A stretch of DNA of 64,000 nucleotides from Butyrivibrio fibrisolvens. Its GTDB lineage: Bacteria; Bacillota; Clostridia; Lachnospirales; Lachnospiraceae. Made by a program: the position numbers and the translations under genes. Positions 50,537 through 60,074 of the stretch are shown piece by piece; the stretch's first letter is position 1; the number at the start of each line of letters is the position of its first letter. The DNA lies in contig NZ_CP146963.1 in the NCBI RefSeq assembly GCF_037113525.1, positions 4,607,139 through 4,671,138 on the forward strand. The letters run 5' to 3'. The notes beneath the pieces were generated by a model that saw only the letters and a list, made by a program, of their open reading frames with translations, had not been told where the DNA came from and did no database searches.

Positions 50537-50665
50537 AATTACCCCTAAAACTTATTAATAATTTAATTAAGATTCAATATGTTTAGTACTGCCTGATAAT
50601 TTGTGAAAAATTTTGGAAAACCTAAGATGTACTAGAAATGAAAATTACGACAGATAAAACTAAAA

Positions 50666-50739
50666 TGTTCGGGAGGGGATTCGAACCCCCGACCTTCCGC
50701 TTAGGAGGCGGACGCTCTATCCAGCTGAGCTACCCAAAC
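50666..50739 (-). tRNA. tRNA-Arg (anticodon CCT)
   Basis: Read on the minus strand, acceptor GTTTGGG pairs with CCCGAAC. D arm GCTC/GAGC, anticodon stem TCCGC/GCGGA around CTCCTAA (anticodon CCT), and T arm with GGTTCGAATCC are all present. CCA is not encoded. It decodes AGG. It stands alone between the LytTR gene and DUF3881. Nothing else is seen in the 50537-50852 gap. Confidence 0.95.
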
Positions 50740-50852
50740 GTAGGAGTGCCTCTTTATTACAAAAGGCACTTTTACAATTTAACATAATAAATGAAATTTT
50801 TCAATCTATTATTTATTAAATACATTAGAAGTTCAGGATGAACTCCGCTTTT

Positions 50853-51734
50853 TTATTTCCCAAAGTTAATATGACCCTGAAGCCAGATATTTCCTTTAAA
50901 TCTTCTGCCTACCGCAGGCTCTCCCAAAAGGTCTTTGCGGTTAATTGCTATGTCATATTCTACATCAGAACATGTGACACTTAAGATATACACAGGTTCT
51001 TTGGTGTAGGTATTGATGGTAAGTCTATAATCTGTTATCTCACCCATGATCGAATACTGGTCGCATTCAACGCCGTAGGGCATGAAATAGTTATCTACAA
51101 GTGTGTATACATCTTCTTTAAGGATCTTATCAGAGATGGTAGTGTAGATATTCATGTCATCAAGGGTTAGAGATTCAATAGCATTCTCATCCCCGTTTCT
51201 TGCAGAGTTTACAAGTTTTGTTCTTGCCTGACGCTTCTTTTTGAGAAGCCTCTTTTGATTCGGGGTTTTAGCTATAGGGAACATTATTGTTCCCTGAACA
51301 GAAAGAGCCGACAAAGTAACAGATGTACCGGTTATCTTCTTCTGGCCGTTCTCTGTGATCCTGAGATATTCCATCATATTCTGAAGATAGAATATCATTG
51401 TGATACCAACTCTTGGATCGTCGCAGACTCCGGCATAAGAATCTGTGGCAGCATGTTGCTCTACAGTTATGTCTTCAGATGATGATGTCACACCACCATT
51501 TATATATGGATAATAGTATTCGTATATAAAATGGTTGTCGCTCTTAAATTGGCCGTATACTACCACTCCCAGTCCAGGTGCGAACTCTTTTGTGAACTGT
51601 GCGAATATCTCATCATCTTCATTTTTATAATAATCTCGCTCGTCAGCATGCTGAACGCAATATTCCAAAAGCTTCTCGAGCGCACCACGGCCTTGCAATC
51701 CTGCAAGACCGACAGCTCTCATGTATTTGTGCAT
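50853..51734 (-). CDS. DUF3881 family protein
   Basis: The 293-residue soluble protein begins MHKYMRAVGLAGLQGRGALE, the typical DUF3881 start, and has GLGVVVYGQF and VGRRFKGNIWLQGHI near the end. The family is common in Lachnospiraceae, often next to serS as here (6 nt after the serS stop). Function unknown. The pairing suggests a translation or housekeeping link, which is inference. Confidence 0.85.
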   Translation of the reverse strand: MHKYMRAVGLAGLQGRGALEKLLEYCVQHADERDYYKNEDDEIFAQFTKEFAPGLGVVVYGQFKSDNHFIYEYYYPYINGGVTSSSEDITVEQHAATDSYAGVCDDPRVGITMIFYLQNMMEYLRITENGQKKITGTSVTLSALSVQGTIMFPIAKTPNQKRLLKKKRQARTKLVNSARNGDENAIESLTLDDMNIYTTISDKILKEDVYTLVDNYFMPYGVECDQYSIMGEITDYRLTINTYTKEPVYILSVTCSDVEYDIAINRKDLLGEPAVGRRFKGNIWLQGHINFGK

Positions 51735-51740
51735 TATGAT

Positions 51741-53030
51741 TTAATCTTTCGTAGGAATAAGAACTTCTTTTCCGCCCATATAAGGTCTTAAAGCTACAGG
51801 GATCTTAACTGATCCGTCAGCCTGAAGGTTATTTTCAAGGAATGCGATGAGCATTCTAGGCGGAGCAACAACAGTGTTATTAAGTGTATGAGCAAAATAG
51901 TTACCATCTTTGCTCTTGATTCTGATCTTAAGACGTCTTGCCTGTGCATCACCGAGGTTAGAGCAGCTTCCAACTTCGAAGTACTTCTTCTGACGAGGTG
52001 ACCATGCTTCAACGTCACAGCTCTTAACCTTAAGGTCAGCAAGATCGCCTGAGCAGCACTCAAGTGTTCTTACAGGAATATCAAGTGAACGGAAAAGATC
52101 TACAGTGTTCTGCCAGAGCTTGTTGTACCAGTTCCATGCATCATCAGGTTTGCAGACAACGATCATCTCCTGCTTTTCGAACTGGTGAATTCTGTAAACA
52201 CCTCTCTCTTCAATTCCGTGAGCACCTTTTTCCTTACGGAAGCAAGGTGAATAAGATGTAAGAGTGTATGGCATCTCATCTTCAGGAAGAAGCTGATCGA
52301 TGAACTTACCGATCATTGAGTGCTCAGATGTTCCAATAAGGTACAGATCTTCGCCTTCGATCTTGTACATCATGGCATCCATTTCAGGGAAGCTCATAAC
52401 GCCTGATACTACATTACCGTGGATCATATAAGGTGGGATTACGTATGTGAATCCTCTGTCGATCATGAAATCTCTTGCATATGCAAGTACTGCAGAATGA
52501 AGTCTTGCGATATCACCCATGAGATAATAGAAGCCATTACCTGCTACTCTTCTTGCAGCATCAAGGTCGATTCCGTTGAATCTTTCCATGATATCTGTGT
52601 GATATGGAACTTCAAAATCAGGAACTACAGGCTCGCCGAACTTTTCGATTTCAACGTTGCAGGAATCATCTTTTCCAATCGGTACTGAAGGATCGATGAT
52701 GTTAGGAATCTGATACATGATATTAAGAATCTCATCATCAACTTCCTTCTGCTTCTCTTCGAGCTGTGAAAGTCTTTCTGCATTCTTGGTAACTTCAGCT
52801 TTTACTTTTTCAGCTTCTTCTTTCTTGCCTTCTTTCATAAGAACGCCAATCTGCTTGGAGATTGTGTTTCTGCTTGCTCTAAGATCATCGGACTCCTGCT
52901 TGATCTGGCGGCTTTCTTTATCAAGCTCGATAACTTTGTCTACAAGTTCAAGCTTCTGGTCCTGAAATTTCTTCTTGATGTTTTCTTTTACAACATCTGG
53001 ATTTTCTCTTAAAAATTTGATATCGATCAT
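51741..53030 (-). CDS. serS: Seryl-tRNA synthetase
   Basis: The 429-residue class II synthetase starts with MIDIKFLRENPDVVKENIKK and a long antiparallel coiled coil (about 30-100) that grips the long variable arm of tRNA-Ser. Motif 2 is FRKEKGAHG with a following Arg, and the motif 3 region includes TLNNTVVAPPRMLIAFLENN. GAGATAG precedes the ATG. It forms a likely operon with DUF3881 downstream. No T-box is seen in the short leader. Confidence 0.96.
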   Translation of the reverse strand: MIDIKFLRENPDVVKENIKKKFQDQKLELVDKVIELDKESRQIKQESDDLRASRNTISKQIGVLMKEGKKEEAEKVKAEVTKNAERLSQLEEKQKEVDDEILNIMYQIPNIIDPSVPIGKDDSCNVEIEKFGEPVVPDFEVPYHTDIMERFNGIDLDAARRVAGNGFYYLMGDIARLHSAVLAYARDFMIDRGFTYVIPPYMIHGNVVSGVMSFPEMDAMMYKIEGEDLYLIGTSEHSMIGKFIDQLLPEDEMPYTLTSYSPCFRKEKGAHGIEERGVYRIHQFEKQEMIVVCKPDDAWNWYNKLWQNTVDLFRSLDIPVRTLECCSGDLADLKVKSCDVEAWSPRQKKYFEVGSCSNLGDAQARRLKIRIKSKDGNYFAHTLNNTVVAPPRMLIAFLENNLQADGSVKIPVALRPYMGGKEVLIPTKD

Positions 53031-53113
53031 GACTATCTCCGTTTCGTTATATAATTATTTCTAAATCCTTTTCCTTATCTAATGTGCAGTAAATATGCTT
53101 TATAAAAGAAGTT

Positions 53114-53635
53114 TTATCTGCTCATTACTGCATTTTCAAGAGCTTTTCTTTCTTCTGTTCCAAGCTCTATATCTGATCTTCCATTCTTGATCACTTTAGT
53201 ATAGGAATAGCAACCTTCGTTGCCGTGTACTGAATTTATTATATATCCATTATCTTCTTCGTCAAGAAGGGCAAGGGCATAAGAAAGCTGACCACCCATC
53301 TGATTAAGAGCATCGTACTTTACGATTCCTATTTTCTGAAAGCAGTGTCTCATTCTTCTGTTGATATCAATGATATCATTCTTGTTCTTGTCTGATGCTG
53401 CTTTCATGTACTGGTTATCTTCAAAAAGCTCGATGATCTGATCTTCAAGACTTTCTGCATCTCTTCCTGACATGAATTTTTTGAGTCTCTTCTTCATAAG
53501 AGAAAGTTCTTTGCCCTGCTTTATAGTGCAGATCAAAAGAATAAGTACTAATAAGAGAAGTACTGCAATTGCTATTACATATATACCGGGATCAAGATTT
53601 GAAAGTCCCACATAATTTAATATATTACTGTTCAT
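53114..53635 (-). CDS. DUF4446 family membrane protein
   Basis: The 173-residue protein has one N-terminal helix (GIYVIAIAVLLLLVLILLIC), a basic/coiled-coil stretch, then the DUF4446 domain (QKIGIVKYDALNQMGGQLSY, ALALLDEEDNGYIINSVHG). The family is common next to parB near the origin of Firmicutes. Function unknown; a membrane link with chromosome segregation has not been shown. Confidence 0.88.
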   Translation of the reverse strand: MNSNILNYVGLSNLDPGIYVIAIAVLLLLVLILLICTIKQGKELSLMKKRLKKFMSGRDAESLEDQIIELFEDNQYMKAASDKNKNDIIDINRRMRHCFQKIGIVKYDALNQMGGQLSYALALLDEEDNGYIINSVHGNEGCYSYTKVIKNGRSDIELGTEERKALENAVMSR

Positions 53636-53720
53636 CTGCTATTCCTTCTTAATTATTTAGTTTTTATGTTCTGTATTAGTATAGGTATAATATTTTTTGA
53701 TGAGCGAATTCTAAATATAT

Positions 53721-54638
53721 TTACAGAAGTAACATACGTGTTATCTTCTCAAGGTCATCATTATTATAAAATTCTATCTCAATCTTACCGCCACCTTCGT
53801 TTCCTTTTGGTGTAATAGCAACCTTTGTACCAGTCTTTTCTTTACATCTCTTTTCGAGATCCCTGTATATATTTTCAAGGTTCTTGTCTATAACTACAGG
53901 TTGCTTTGGTGCAGGCTTTTCTTTGCCTATATCTTTAACGAGTTTTTCAGCCTGACGTACGCTGAGCTTTTCATCAAAAATCTTCTCTGCAAGCTCGATC
54001 TGAAGTTTCTTATCTTCTACTGAGATAAGGGCTCTTGCGTGTCCGCTTGTAAGCTTTCCGTCGATGATCATCTGCTGAACTTCATCGGTAAGCTTTAATA
54101 ATCTCATTGAATTTGTGATAGCAACACGTGACTTTGATACTCTTTCAGCCACTTCATCCTGCTTAAGATTAAACTCTGTAATGAGTCTATGGAAAGCCTT
54201 AGCTTCTTCAATAGGATTAAGATTTTCTCTCTGAATATTTTCAATAAGCTGAATCTCAACGATCTGCTGATCTGTCAGATCATTTCTTATTACAACAGGA
54301 ACCTCTTTTACTCCTGCTGCTCTTGCTGCTCTCCATCTTCTTTCACCTGCAATGATCTCGAAGTGATCATCTCTTGATCTTACAAGGAGAGGTTCAAGAA
54401 TTCCAACCTGCTTGATTGATTCTGCAAGTTCTGCAAGAGCATCCTCATCAAACTGTTTTCTTGGCTGCTCATGATTAGGCTCAACTTTTGTGATCTTTAT
54501 AACCTGTTTTGCCAGATCTGTAACTGTTCTTTCTTCCTTAATTATAGGAGCTGCTTTTGTTTCTTCTTTTTTTGATTCTCCTGCCGGTATGAGACTATCC
54601 AGTCCTCTTCCAAGACCTCTTTTTGTTTTAACTGCCAT
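53721..54638 (-). CDS. parB: Chromosome partitioning protein ParB
   Basis: The 305-residue protein has KRGLGRGLDSLIP at the start, the CTPase domain with ERRWRAARAAG, LIENIQRENLNPIEEAKAF and the helix-turn-helix that reads parS (QDEVAERVSKSRVAITNSMR). The C-terminal part carries the dimerisation domain. It loads on the parS sites at 55775 and 55833 and spreads by CTP-dependent sliding. It lies 41 nt after parA, in the same direction. Confidence 0.96.
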   Translation of the reverse strand: MAVKTKRGLGRGLDSLIPAGESKKEETKAAPIIKEERTVTDLAKQVIKITKVEPNHEQPRKQFDEDALAELAESIKQVGILEPLLVRSRDDHFEIIAGERRWRAARAAGVKEVPVVIRNDLTDQQIVEIQLIENIQRENLNPIEEAKAFHRLITEFNLKQDEVAERVSKSRVAITNSMRLLKLTDEVQQMIIDGKLTSGHARALISVEDKKLQIELAEKIFDEKLSVRQAEKLVKDIGKEKPAPKQPVVIDKNLENIYRDLEKRCKEKTGTKVAITPKGNEGGGKIEIEFYNNDDLEKITRMLLL

Positions 54639-54678
54639 ATTCTTCCCTTTCGTTCCGGAATTTCACCGTATCCCTAAT

Positions 54679-55452
54679 TTAACTTTCGTTTGCGATTACT
54701 TCTTCTGCAAGTAATTTATAAGCTTCTGCGCCTGCAGATTTTGGTTCATATAAATTAATTGGAAGTCCGTAGCTTGGAGCCTCTGCCAGTCGTATGTTTC
54801 TTGGAATTATTGTTTTGAACACATTTTCATCAATGTGATCTTTAACATTCTCAACTACCTGTAATGAAAGGTTTGTTCTTGCATCGAACATTGTGAATAC
54901 AACGCCTTCCATTTCGAGTCTTGGATTAAGTCTTTCTTTAACAAGATTTACTGTGTGGACTAACTGGCTTAATCCTTCAAGAGCATAATATTCGCACTGA
55001 ATAGGAACAAGTACTTTATCTGCTGTTGTCATCGCATTAACTGTCAGCATACTAAGTGATGGAGGACAGTCAATAATGATAAAATCGTATCTGTCTTTGA
55101 CTTTATCGATCTCGTTTTTGAGGATATATTCTTTCTTTTCTATATCTATCAGCTCGATCTCTGCTGCTGACAGATTAATATTAGAAGGAATGATATCTAT
55201 TCCGGGAAGGTCTTCGACAATGTTGTGACGAATACATTCGTCTACAGAACTCTCTCCTATCATAAGATGATAAATAGTTCTGTCTATTTCATTTTTGTCT
55301 AAACCGAATCCGCTTGTTGTATTTCCCTGGGGGTCTGCATCGATTACGAGAATTTTTTTGTTTTCTTCAGCAAGAGCTGCTGAAAGGTTAATAGAAGTTG
55401 TAGTCTTACCAACTCCTCCCTTTTGGTTTGCTACCGCTATAATTCTTCCCAT
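54679..55452 (-). CDS. parA: Chromosome partitioning ATPase ParA (Soj)
   Basis: The 257-residue deviant Walker ATPase starts MGRIIAVANQKGGVGKTTTS. It has the Walker B IIIDCPPSLSMLTVNAM and the basic DNA-binding tail region. It works with ParB and parS in origin segregation and can affect DnaA. ATG 55452 has GGGAG just upstream; the frame extends to 55494 without a good site. Its promoter region holds parS and iteron-like sites. Confidence 0.96.
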   Translation of the reverse strand: MGRIIAVANQKGGVGKTTTSINLSAALAEENKKILVIDADPQGNTTSGFGLDKNEIDRTIYHLMIGESSVDECIRHNIVEDLPGIDIIPSNINLSAAEIELIDIEKKEYILKNEIDKVKDRYDFIIIDCPPSLSMLTVNAMTTADKVLVPIQCEYYALEGLSQLVHTVNLVKERLNPRLEMEGVVFTMFDARTNLSLQVVENVKDHIDENVFKTIIPRNIRLAEAPSYGLPINLYEPKSAGAEAYKLLAEEVIANES

Positions 55453-55552
55453 ATATCTCCCATTTCTGCGCCGAAATATTTTCTTTGATTCCAAATTATA
55501 ACGTTAATAAAAAACACAAAAACAATCGCAAACGGCGCCTGCGATCATTTTT

Positions 55553-55600
55553 TAGTGGTTTTATTTGGAATCTTCATTCCAAAACTAAACATGAAAGACT
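55553..55600. repeat. Iteron-like inverted pair near parA, cluster 2
   Basis: On the minus strand ATTCCAAATAAAACCACTAA faces the plus-strand ATTCCAAAACTAAACATGAA, joined as GGAAT-CTTC-ATTCC. They resemble units at 1134 (TTCCAAATAAACCATTAAT) and 1337 (TTCCAAAACTCACCATATCT). The geometry is the same head-to-head form as at 47726. Confidence 0.55.
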
Positions 55601-55705
55601 TTTAGATGTCTATTTTATTTAGTTTTGGCAATTCCGTGGAGCTAAAAACATTGAAAACATTTATAAATTCCCGTTTTTCACGCATTTTGTGAAGCAAAAC
55701 TCTAT

Positions 55706-55746
55706 TGTTTCACATGCGCCATTATCGATTTTTGATAATGTTTCAC
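55706..55746. promoter_or_regulatory. Two parS half-like sites
   Basis: TGTTTCAC occurs at 55706-55713 and 55739-55746 without a matching right half. They lie beside the perfect parS sites and may be decayed or weak ParB sites. Confidence 0.45.
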
Positions 55747-55774
55747 GGGCAATTATACTAAATATTGATTATAT

Positions 55775-55790
55775 TGTTTCACGTGAAACA
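55775..55790. promoter_or_regulatory. parS site 1
   Basis: TGTTTCACGTGAAACA is the exact 16-bp ParB-binding palindrome. Confidence 0.97.
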
Positions 55791-55796
55791 AAGTTT

Positions 55797-55833
55797 TGTG
55801 CTTTTTTGGAATTACAAAGCTAAAAATTGGAAT
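55797..55833 (-). repeat. Iteron-like tandem pair between the parS sites, cluster 3
   Basis: Read on the minus strand, CATTCCAATTTTTAGCTTTG is followed 21 bp on by ATTCCAAAAAAGCACAAAAC. The second is very close to the unit at 1644 (TTCCAAAAAAAAGCACATCT). The 21-bp step is one of the two spacings used in the main array. The pair sits between two perfect parS sites. Confidence 0.6.
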
Positions 55834-55848
55834 GTTTCACGTGAAACA
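55833..55848. promoter_or_regulatory. parS site 2
   Basis: A second exact TGTTTCACGTGAAACA, 58 bp from the first and just downstream of the rsmG stop. Confidence 0.97.
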
Positions 55849-55888
55849 AAGAAATTGAATTTAGATTCACGTTATGAACTCTTATTTA

Positions 55889-56626
55889 TTATAGAGGTTG
55901 TTTAGAAGGTAGTCCAGCTTTTCGGGGGTATAATTTTGGAGTTGGTTTTGATTTGTTAATAATTACAATAGATCTTTCTATATCAGAGTCAGGTAAGAAT
56001 GTATTATTTACAGAGCTTATAGTTCCACCAAGAGTTTTTATGGCCGCTTTTGACAAATCAATTTCTTCATTAATTTTGTTGCTTTTGTACGCAACAAAAA
56101 AACCACCAACTTTTACATATGGAAGTATGTACTCAGAAAGTGTTGACATATTAGCAACTGCTCTTGCTGTTCCGATATCAAATTTTTCACGTAAAACTCC
56201 ACCTTTTGCTTTGGAGAAATCTTCTGCTCTTCCATGAACAGTTTCTATAGATCCTCCATCTTCGTTAAGGCCAAGTTCTGTTATAACTTCATTAAGGAAG
56301 TTAAGTCTCTTATTGAGTGAATCAAGAAGAGTAATCTTAAGAGAAGGGAAAACTATCTTGAGTGGAATACCTGGAAATCCGGCTCCAGTTCCAACATCAA
56401 TAAGTGTTAGTCCTTCTTTTGTAAAATCAAAATATGGAGCTGCCATAATGGAGTCAACAAAATGAAGCTGACATACATCATTAAATTCAGTGATGGCTGT
56501 CAGGTTCATTACCTCATTCCATTTAACAAGCAGATTATAATACTTATCAAACTGTTCTATCTGATGATCAGATAATTCTATTCCTATGGATTTAAAATCA
56601 CTGATCATCTTACTGTAATCGTTCAT
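55889..56626 (-). CDS. rsmG: 16S rRNA (guanine-527-N7) methyltransferase
   Basis: The 245-residue Rossmann methyltransferase has LIDVGTGAGFPGIPLKIVFP for S-adenosylmethionine binding and the GRAEDFSK and TARAVANMSTLSEY motifs of the GidB/RsmG family. It methylates G527 of 16S rRNA. It follows mnmG by 9 nt in the classical origin-side operon. Confidence 0.95.
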   Translation of the reverse strand: MNDYSKMISDFKSIGIELSDHQIEQFDKYYNLLVKWNEVMNLTAITEFNDVCQLHFVDSIMAAPYFDFTKEGLTLIDVGTGAGFPGIPLKIVFPSLKITLLDSLNKRLNFLNEVITELGLNEDGGSIETVHGRAEDFSKAKGGVLREKFDIGTARAVANMSTLSEYILPYVKVGGFFVAYKSNKINEEIDLSKAAIKTLGGTISSVNNTFLPDSDIERSIVIINKSKPTPKLYPRKAGLPSKQPL

Positions 56627-56635
56627 ATTTTTTCC

Positions 56636-58585
56636 TTATGCCCTATCTGTTTTATAAACTGAATCAATATAAACAAGAAGCACTGATATATCAGCAGGAT
56701 TAACTCCGCCAATACGACTTGCCTGTCCTATATTAATAGGCTTAAACTTCTTGAGTTTCTGTCTTGCTTCAATTCTAAGGCTTGATACTTTATCATAATC
56801 AATATCAGCAGGAATAAGTTTATTTTCTAGCTTTTTAAATGCTGCTATCTGAGATTCCTGTCTGGTGATATAACCTTCATATCTAATATTGATCTCAACC
56901 TGCTCTGTAACATCTTTTGTAAGCTGAGGTCTGTCTGGATCTATATCAGCAATAATGTCATAAGAAAGCTCAGGCCTACAGATAAGTTCTGCAAGGGTGC
57001 AGGCTGTTTTTAAAGTTGAAGAGCCGTGCTCTGTCATGAATTTCTGAACAGCCGCATTTGCTCCAACTCGTGTAGCCTTAAGCCTTTCTATCTCACTTGC
57101 GATAAGTTTTTCTTTAAGAAGAAGGTAGTCGTACTGCTCCTGAGAGATCAGTCCTGCTTCATAGCCTTTTTTTCTAAGTCTGAGATCAGCATTGTCCTGA
57201 CGAAGGAAAAGTCTGTACTCAGCACGAGATGTCATCATTCGATATGGTTCGTGATTATCTTTGGTTACAAGGTCGTCTATAAGTACTCCGATATAGCCCT
57301 CACTTCTGTCGATAGTGATATAAGGCTTTCCTGTAATCTGTCTTACTGCATTAATCCCAGCATAAAGACCCTGTGCTGCAGCTTCTTCGTAACCTGAACT
57401 TCCGTTGAACTGACCTGCACTAAAGCATCCTCTTATGGTTCTTACTTCAAGAACAGGGGAAAGCTGTCCTGATTCAAGGCAGTCGTACTCGATAGCATAA
57501 GCATTTTTTACTATCTTACAATTCTCAAGTCCCGGTACGGATCTGTACATCTGAAGCTGAACATCTTCCGGCATGGATGATGACATACCATCAACATAAA
57601 CTTCATTAGTAAAGGTTCCTTCAGGCTCGATGAATACCTGATGTCTGTCATGATCAGGGAATTTAACAACCTTATCTTCTATTGAAGGACAGTATCTTGG
57701 TCCGATTCCTTCTATAACACCTGAATACATAGGTGATCTGTCGATGTTCTGTCTGATGATCTCATGTGTCTTTTCATTAGTATATGTAAGCCAGCATGAA
57801 ACCTGAGGTTTCTGAACTTCGGCAGGATCTGTTGAAAATGAAAATGGAACAACAGGGGTATCACCAAACTGCTCTGTCATCTTTGAATAGTCTATAGAAT
57901 TACCATCCATTCTGGCAGGTGTTCCTGTTTTAAATCTTCTGAGTTCAATTCCTGCATTAATTAAGGAAGCAGAAAGAGAATTAGATGGCTGCATTCCGTT
58001 AGGACCTGTGTAGGTAATGGATTCACCACAAAGACATCTTGCCTTAAGGTAAGTTCCTGTACAAAGGATTACGGCTTTGCAGTTATATATTCCGCCTGTT
58101 GCGACCTTTACACCTGTGATCCTGTATTTATAACCTTCTTTACTAAGGTTTGTGCCAAAAGCATCAACACTTTCGGGTGTAACTTCTTCAGTTATAAGTT
58201 CAACAACTTCTGTCTGCTTGATCGTAAGGTGTTCCTGAGCTTCAAGCTTCTTTTTCATAAGAAGAGAATATTGAAGCTTATCGGCTTGGGCACGAAGTGA
58301 ATGTACTGCAGGTCCCTTTGATACATTAAGCATTTTGGACTGAAGGAAAGTCTTATCTATATTTTTGCCCATCTCACCGCCAAGAGCATCTATCTCTCTT
58401 ACGAGATGTCCCTTGGAAGATCCTCCGATATGAGGATTACAGGGCATAAAAGCAATATTGTCGGCGCTTACAGTAAATACAACTGTTTCAAGACCAAGAC
58501 GTGCGCAGGCAAGAGCTGCTTCACATCCGGCGTGACCGGCACCTATTACACATACATCAACATTATCAAATACGGTATTAATCAT
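56636..58585 (-). CDS. mnmG: tRNA uridine-34 carboxymethylaminomethyl enzyme MnmG (GidA)
   Basis: The 649-residue FAD protein has the dinucleotide site VCVIGAGHAGCEAALACARL, then FMPCNPHIGGSSKGHLVREI and the active-site region CLCGES. With MnmE it makes cmnm5U34 in certain tRNAs. It is in the usual place between mnmE and rsmG. Length and motifs are normal. Confidence 0.97.
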   Translation of the reverse strand: MINTVFDNVDVCVIGAGHAGCEAALACARLGLETVVFTVSADNIAFMPCNPHIGGSSKGHLVREIDALGGEMGKNIDKTFLQSKMLNVSKGPAVHSLRAQADKLQYSLLMKKKLEAQEHLTIKQTEVVELITEEVTPESVDAFGTNLSKEGYKYRITGVKVATGGIYNCKAVILCTGTYLKARCLCGESITYTGPNGMQPSNSLSASLINAGIELRRFKTGTPARMDGNSIDYSKMTEQFGDTPVVPFSFSTDPAEVQKPQVSCWLTYTNEKTHEIIRQNIDRSPMYSGVIEGIGPRYCPSIEDKVVKFPDHDRHQVFIEPEGTFTNEVYVDGMSSSMPEDVQLQMYRSVPGLENCKIVKNAYAIEYDCLESGQLSPVLEVRTIRGCFSAGQFNGSSGYEEAAAQGLYAGINAVRQITGKPYITIDRSEGYIGVLIDDLVTKDNHEPYRMMTSRAEYRLFLRQDNADLRLRKKGYEAGLISQEQYDYLLLKEKLIASEIERLKATRVGANAAVQKFMTEHGSSTLKTACTLAELICRPELSYDIIADIDPDRPQLTKDVTEQVEINIRYEGYITRQESQIAAFKKLENKLIPADIDYDKVSSLRIEARQKLKKFKPINIGQASRIGGVNPADISVLLVYIDSVYKTDRA

Positions 58586-58652
58586 AATTATCCTTAATAT
58601 ATAAATGGTATTTCTATATTTAAAAAATATTAGTTTCTATATTAAAAATGAG

Positions 58653-60074
58653 TTATTTACCCATGCAGAATTTAGAGAATATCTCTTCTACAAGGTCATC
58701 TCCTACTTCTTCACCTATGATAAGACCGAGACTTTCATATGCATCATGAAGATCTATTGTATAGAAGTCTTCGCTAAGTCCCTGTTCAATAGAGTCTCTT
58801 ACAAGATTAAGAGATCTGTCAGCTTTTTCAAGAAGCTGCTTATGACGAAGGTTAGTAATATATATTTCATCTTCCGGAACAAGCTTACCATTAAAGAAAA
58901 GATCACTGATCGCAGTCTTTAGATCATCTATTCCGTTTCCTAATATCATAGATGTGGTGATAATTGGAACGTCAGTGTTAATACCAACAGTTTCCAATAG
59001 CTTTTGTATGTTTTCTTTTGTAATGATTATCTCATCTTCCTTATCGGTCTTGTTAAGGAGGACGATTATCTTTTTATCTTTTACAGATGTGAGAATCTCT
59101 ATATCTTCATCGCCGACCTGTGAAGTGGAATCTACCATATATATAATAAGTTCAGCTTCTTTGGCGAATTTTCTTGCTTTCTCAACACCTATAGCTTCTA
59201 TCTTATCAGCAGAATCGCGGATTCCGGCTGTATCTATTACATGAAGGAGTATATTATCGATCTTAACGTCATGCTCGATAACATCTCTTGTAGTACCTGC
59301 GATATCAGTAACGATTGCAGTCTCTTCACCTGTAAGTACATTAAGAAGTGAAGACTTACCGCTATTAGGCTTTCCAATAATTACTGTGCTAAGACCTGTA
59401 GCACGTACTCTTCCTTCGTCAGCGCTTTTGAGTAGGTTATCGCATTTTCGTATAAGTTTGTCGCACATTGGCATGATTCGGGATGAATAATCTGTCAGAT
59501 CATAATTTTCAGGATCATCAAGAGCAGACTCGATAAAAGCCATCTCATAAATGATCTGTGCTCTCATATCTACAATGATGTTTCGCATATCACCGCGAAG
59601 CTGTTTCTCAGAATTAGATAAGGCAAATTCTGACTTAGCCTCTATAATATCCATTACAGCTTCTGCTCTTGTTAAGTCAATTCTTCCGTTAAGGAAAGCT
59701 CTTTTTGTAAATTCTCCTGGTTCTGCAAGTCGGCATTCATTCTCATCAGATATAAGTTCGTGAAGGATCTTCTGCATGACCATGGTTCCGCCATGAGTAT
59801 TAACTTCAATAACGTCTTCTTTGGTATAAGAATGAGGAGCTCTCATAACTGATACCATGACTTCATCTATAAGATTACCTTTTGCATCACAAAAATATCC
59901 AAAGCGGATAGTTCCGTTTGCATGCTGTTCAAGGTCATATTCATGTTTTGAGTTCTGATAAAAACGTGATACAACGCTTACAGCTTTACTGCCGCTTACA
60001 CGTATTATTCCTATACCTGCATCACTGGCTGCAGTCGCTATTGCAGCAATTGTATCTTCATTTGTATGTATCAT
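58653..60074 (-). CDS. mnmE: tRNA modification GTPase MnmE (TrmE)
   Basis: The 473-residue protein has the N-terminal formyl-THF-binding domain (TIAAIATAASDAGIGIIRVS), a helical domain and the inserted G domain with GKPNSGKSSLLN, DIAGTTRD, DTAGI and NKTD. It ends in the CxGK motif (FCMGK) carrying the conserved Cys. It dimerises and acts with MnmG. Its ribosome-binding site (ATGAGGTTATT) comes from a family C repeat. Confidence 0.97.
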   Translation of the reverse strand: MIHTNEDTIAAIATAASDAGIGIIRVSGSKAVSVVSRFYQNSKHEYDLEQHANGTIRFGYFCDAKGNLIDEVMVSVMRAPHSYTKEDVIEVNTHGGTMVMQKILHELISDENECRLAEPGEFTKRAFLNGRIDLTRAEAVMDIIEAKSEFALSNSEKQLRGDMRNIIVDMRAQIIYEMAFIESALDDPENYDLTDYSSRIMPMCDKLIRKCDNLLKSADEGRVRATGLSTVIIGKPNSGKSSLLNVLTGEETAIVTDIAGTTRDVIEHDVKIDNILLHVIDTAGIRDSADKIEAIGVEKARKFAKEAELIIYMVDSTSQVGDEDIEILTSVKDKKIIVLLNKTDKEDEIIITKENIQKLLETVGINTDVPIITTSMILGNGIDDLKTAISDLFFNGKLVPEDEIYITNLRHKQLLEKADRSLNLVRDSIEQGLSEDFYTIDLHDAYESLGLIIGEEVGDDLVEEIFSKFCMGK

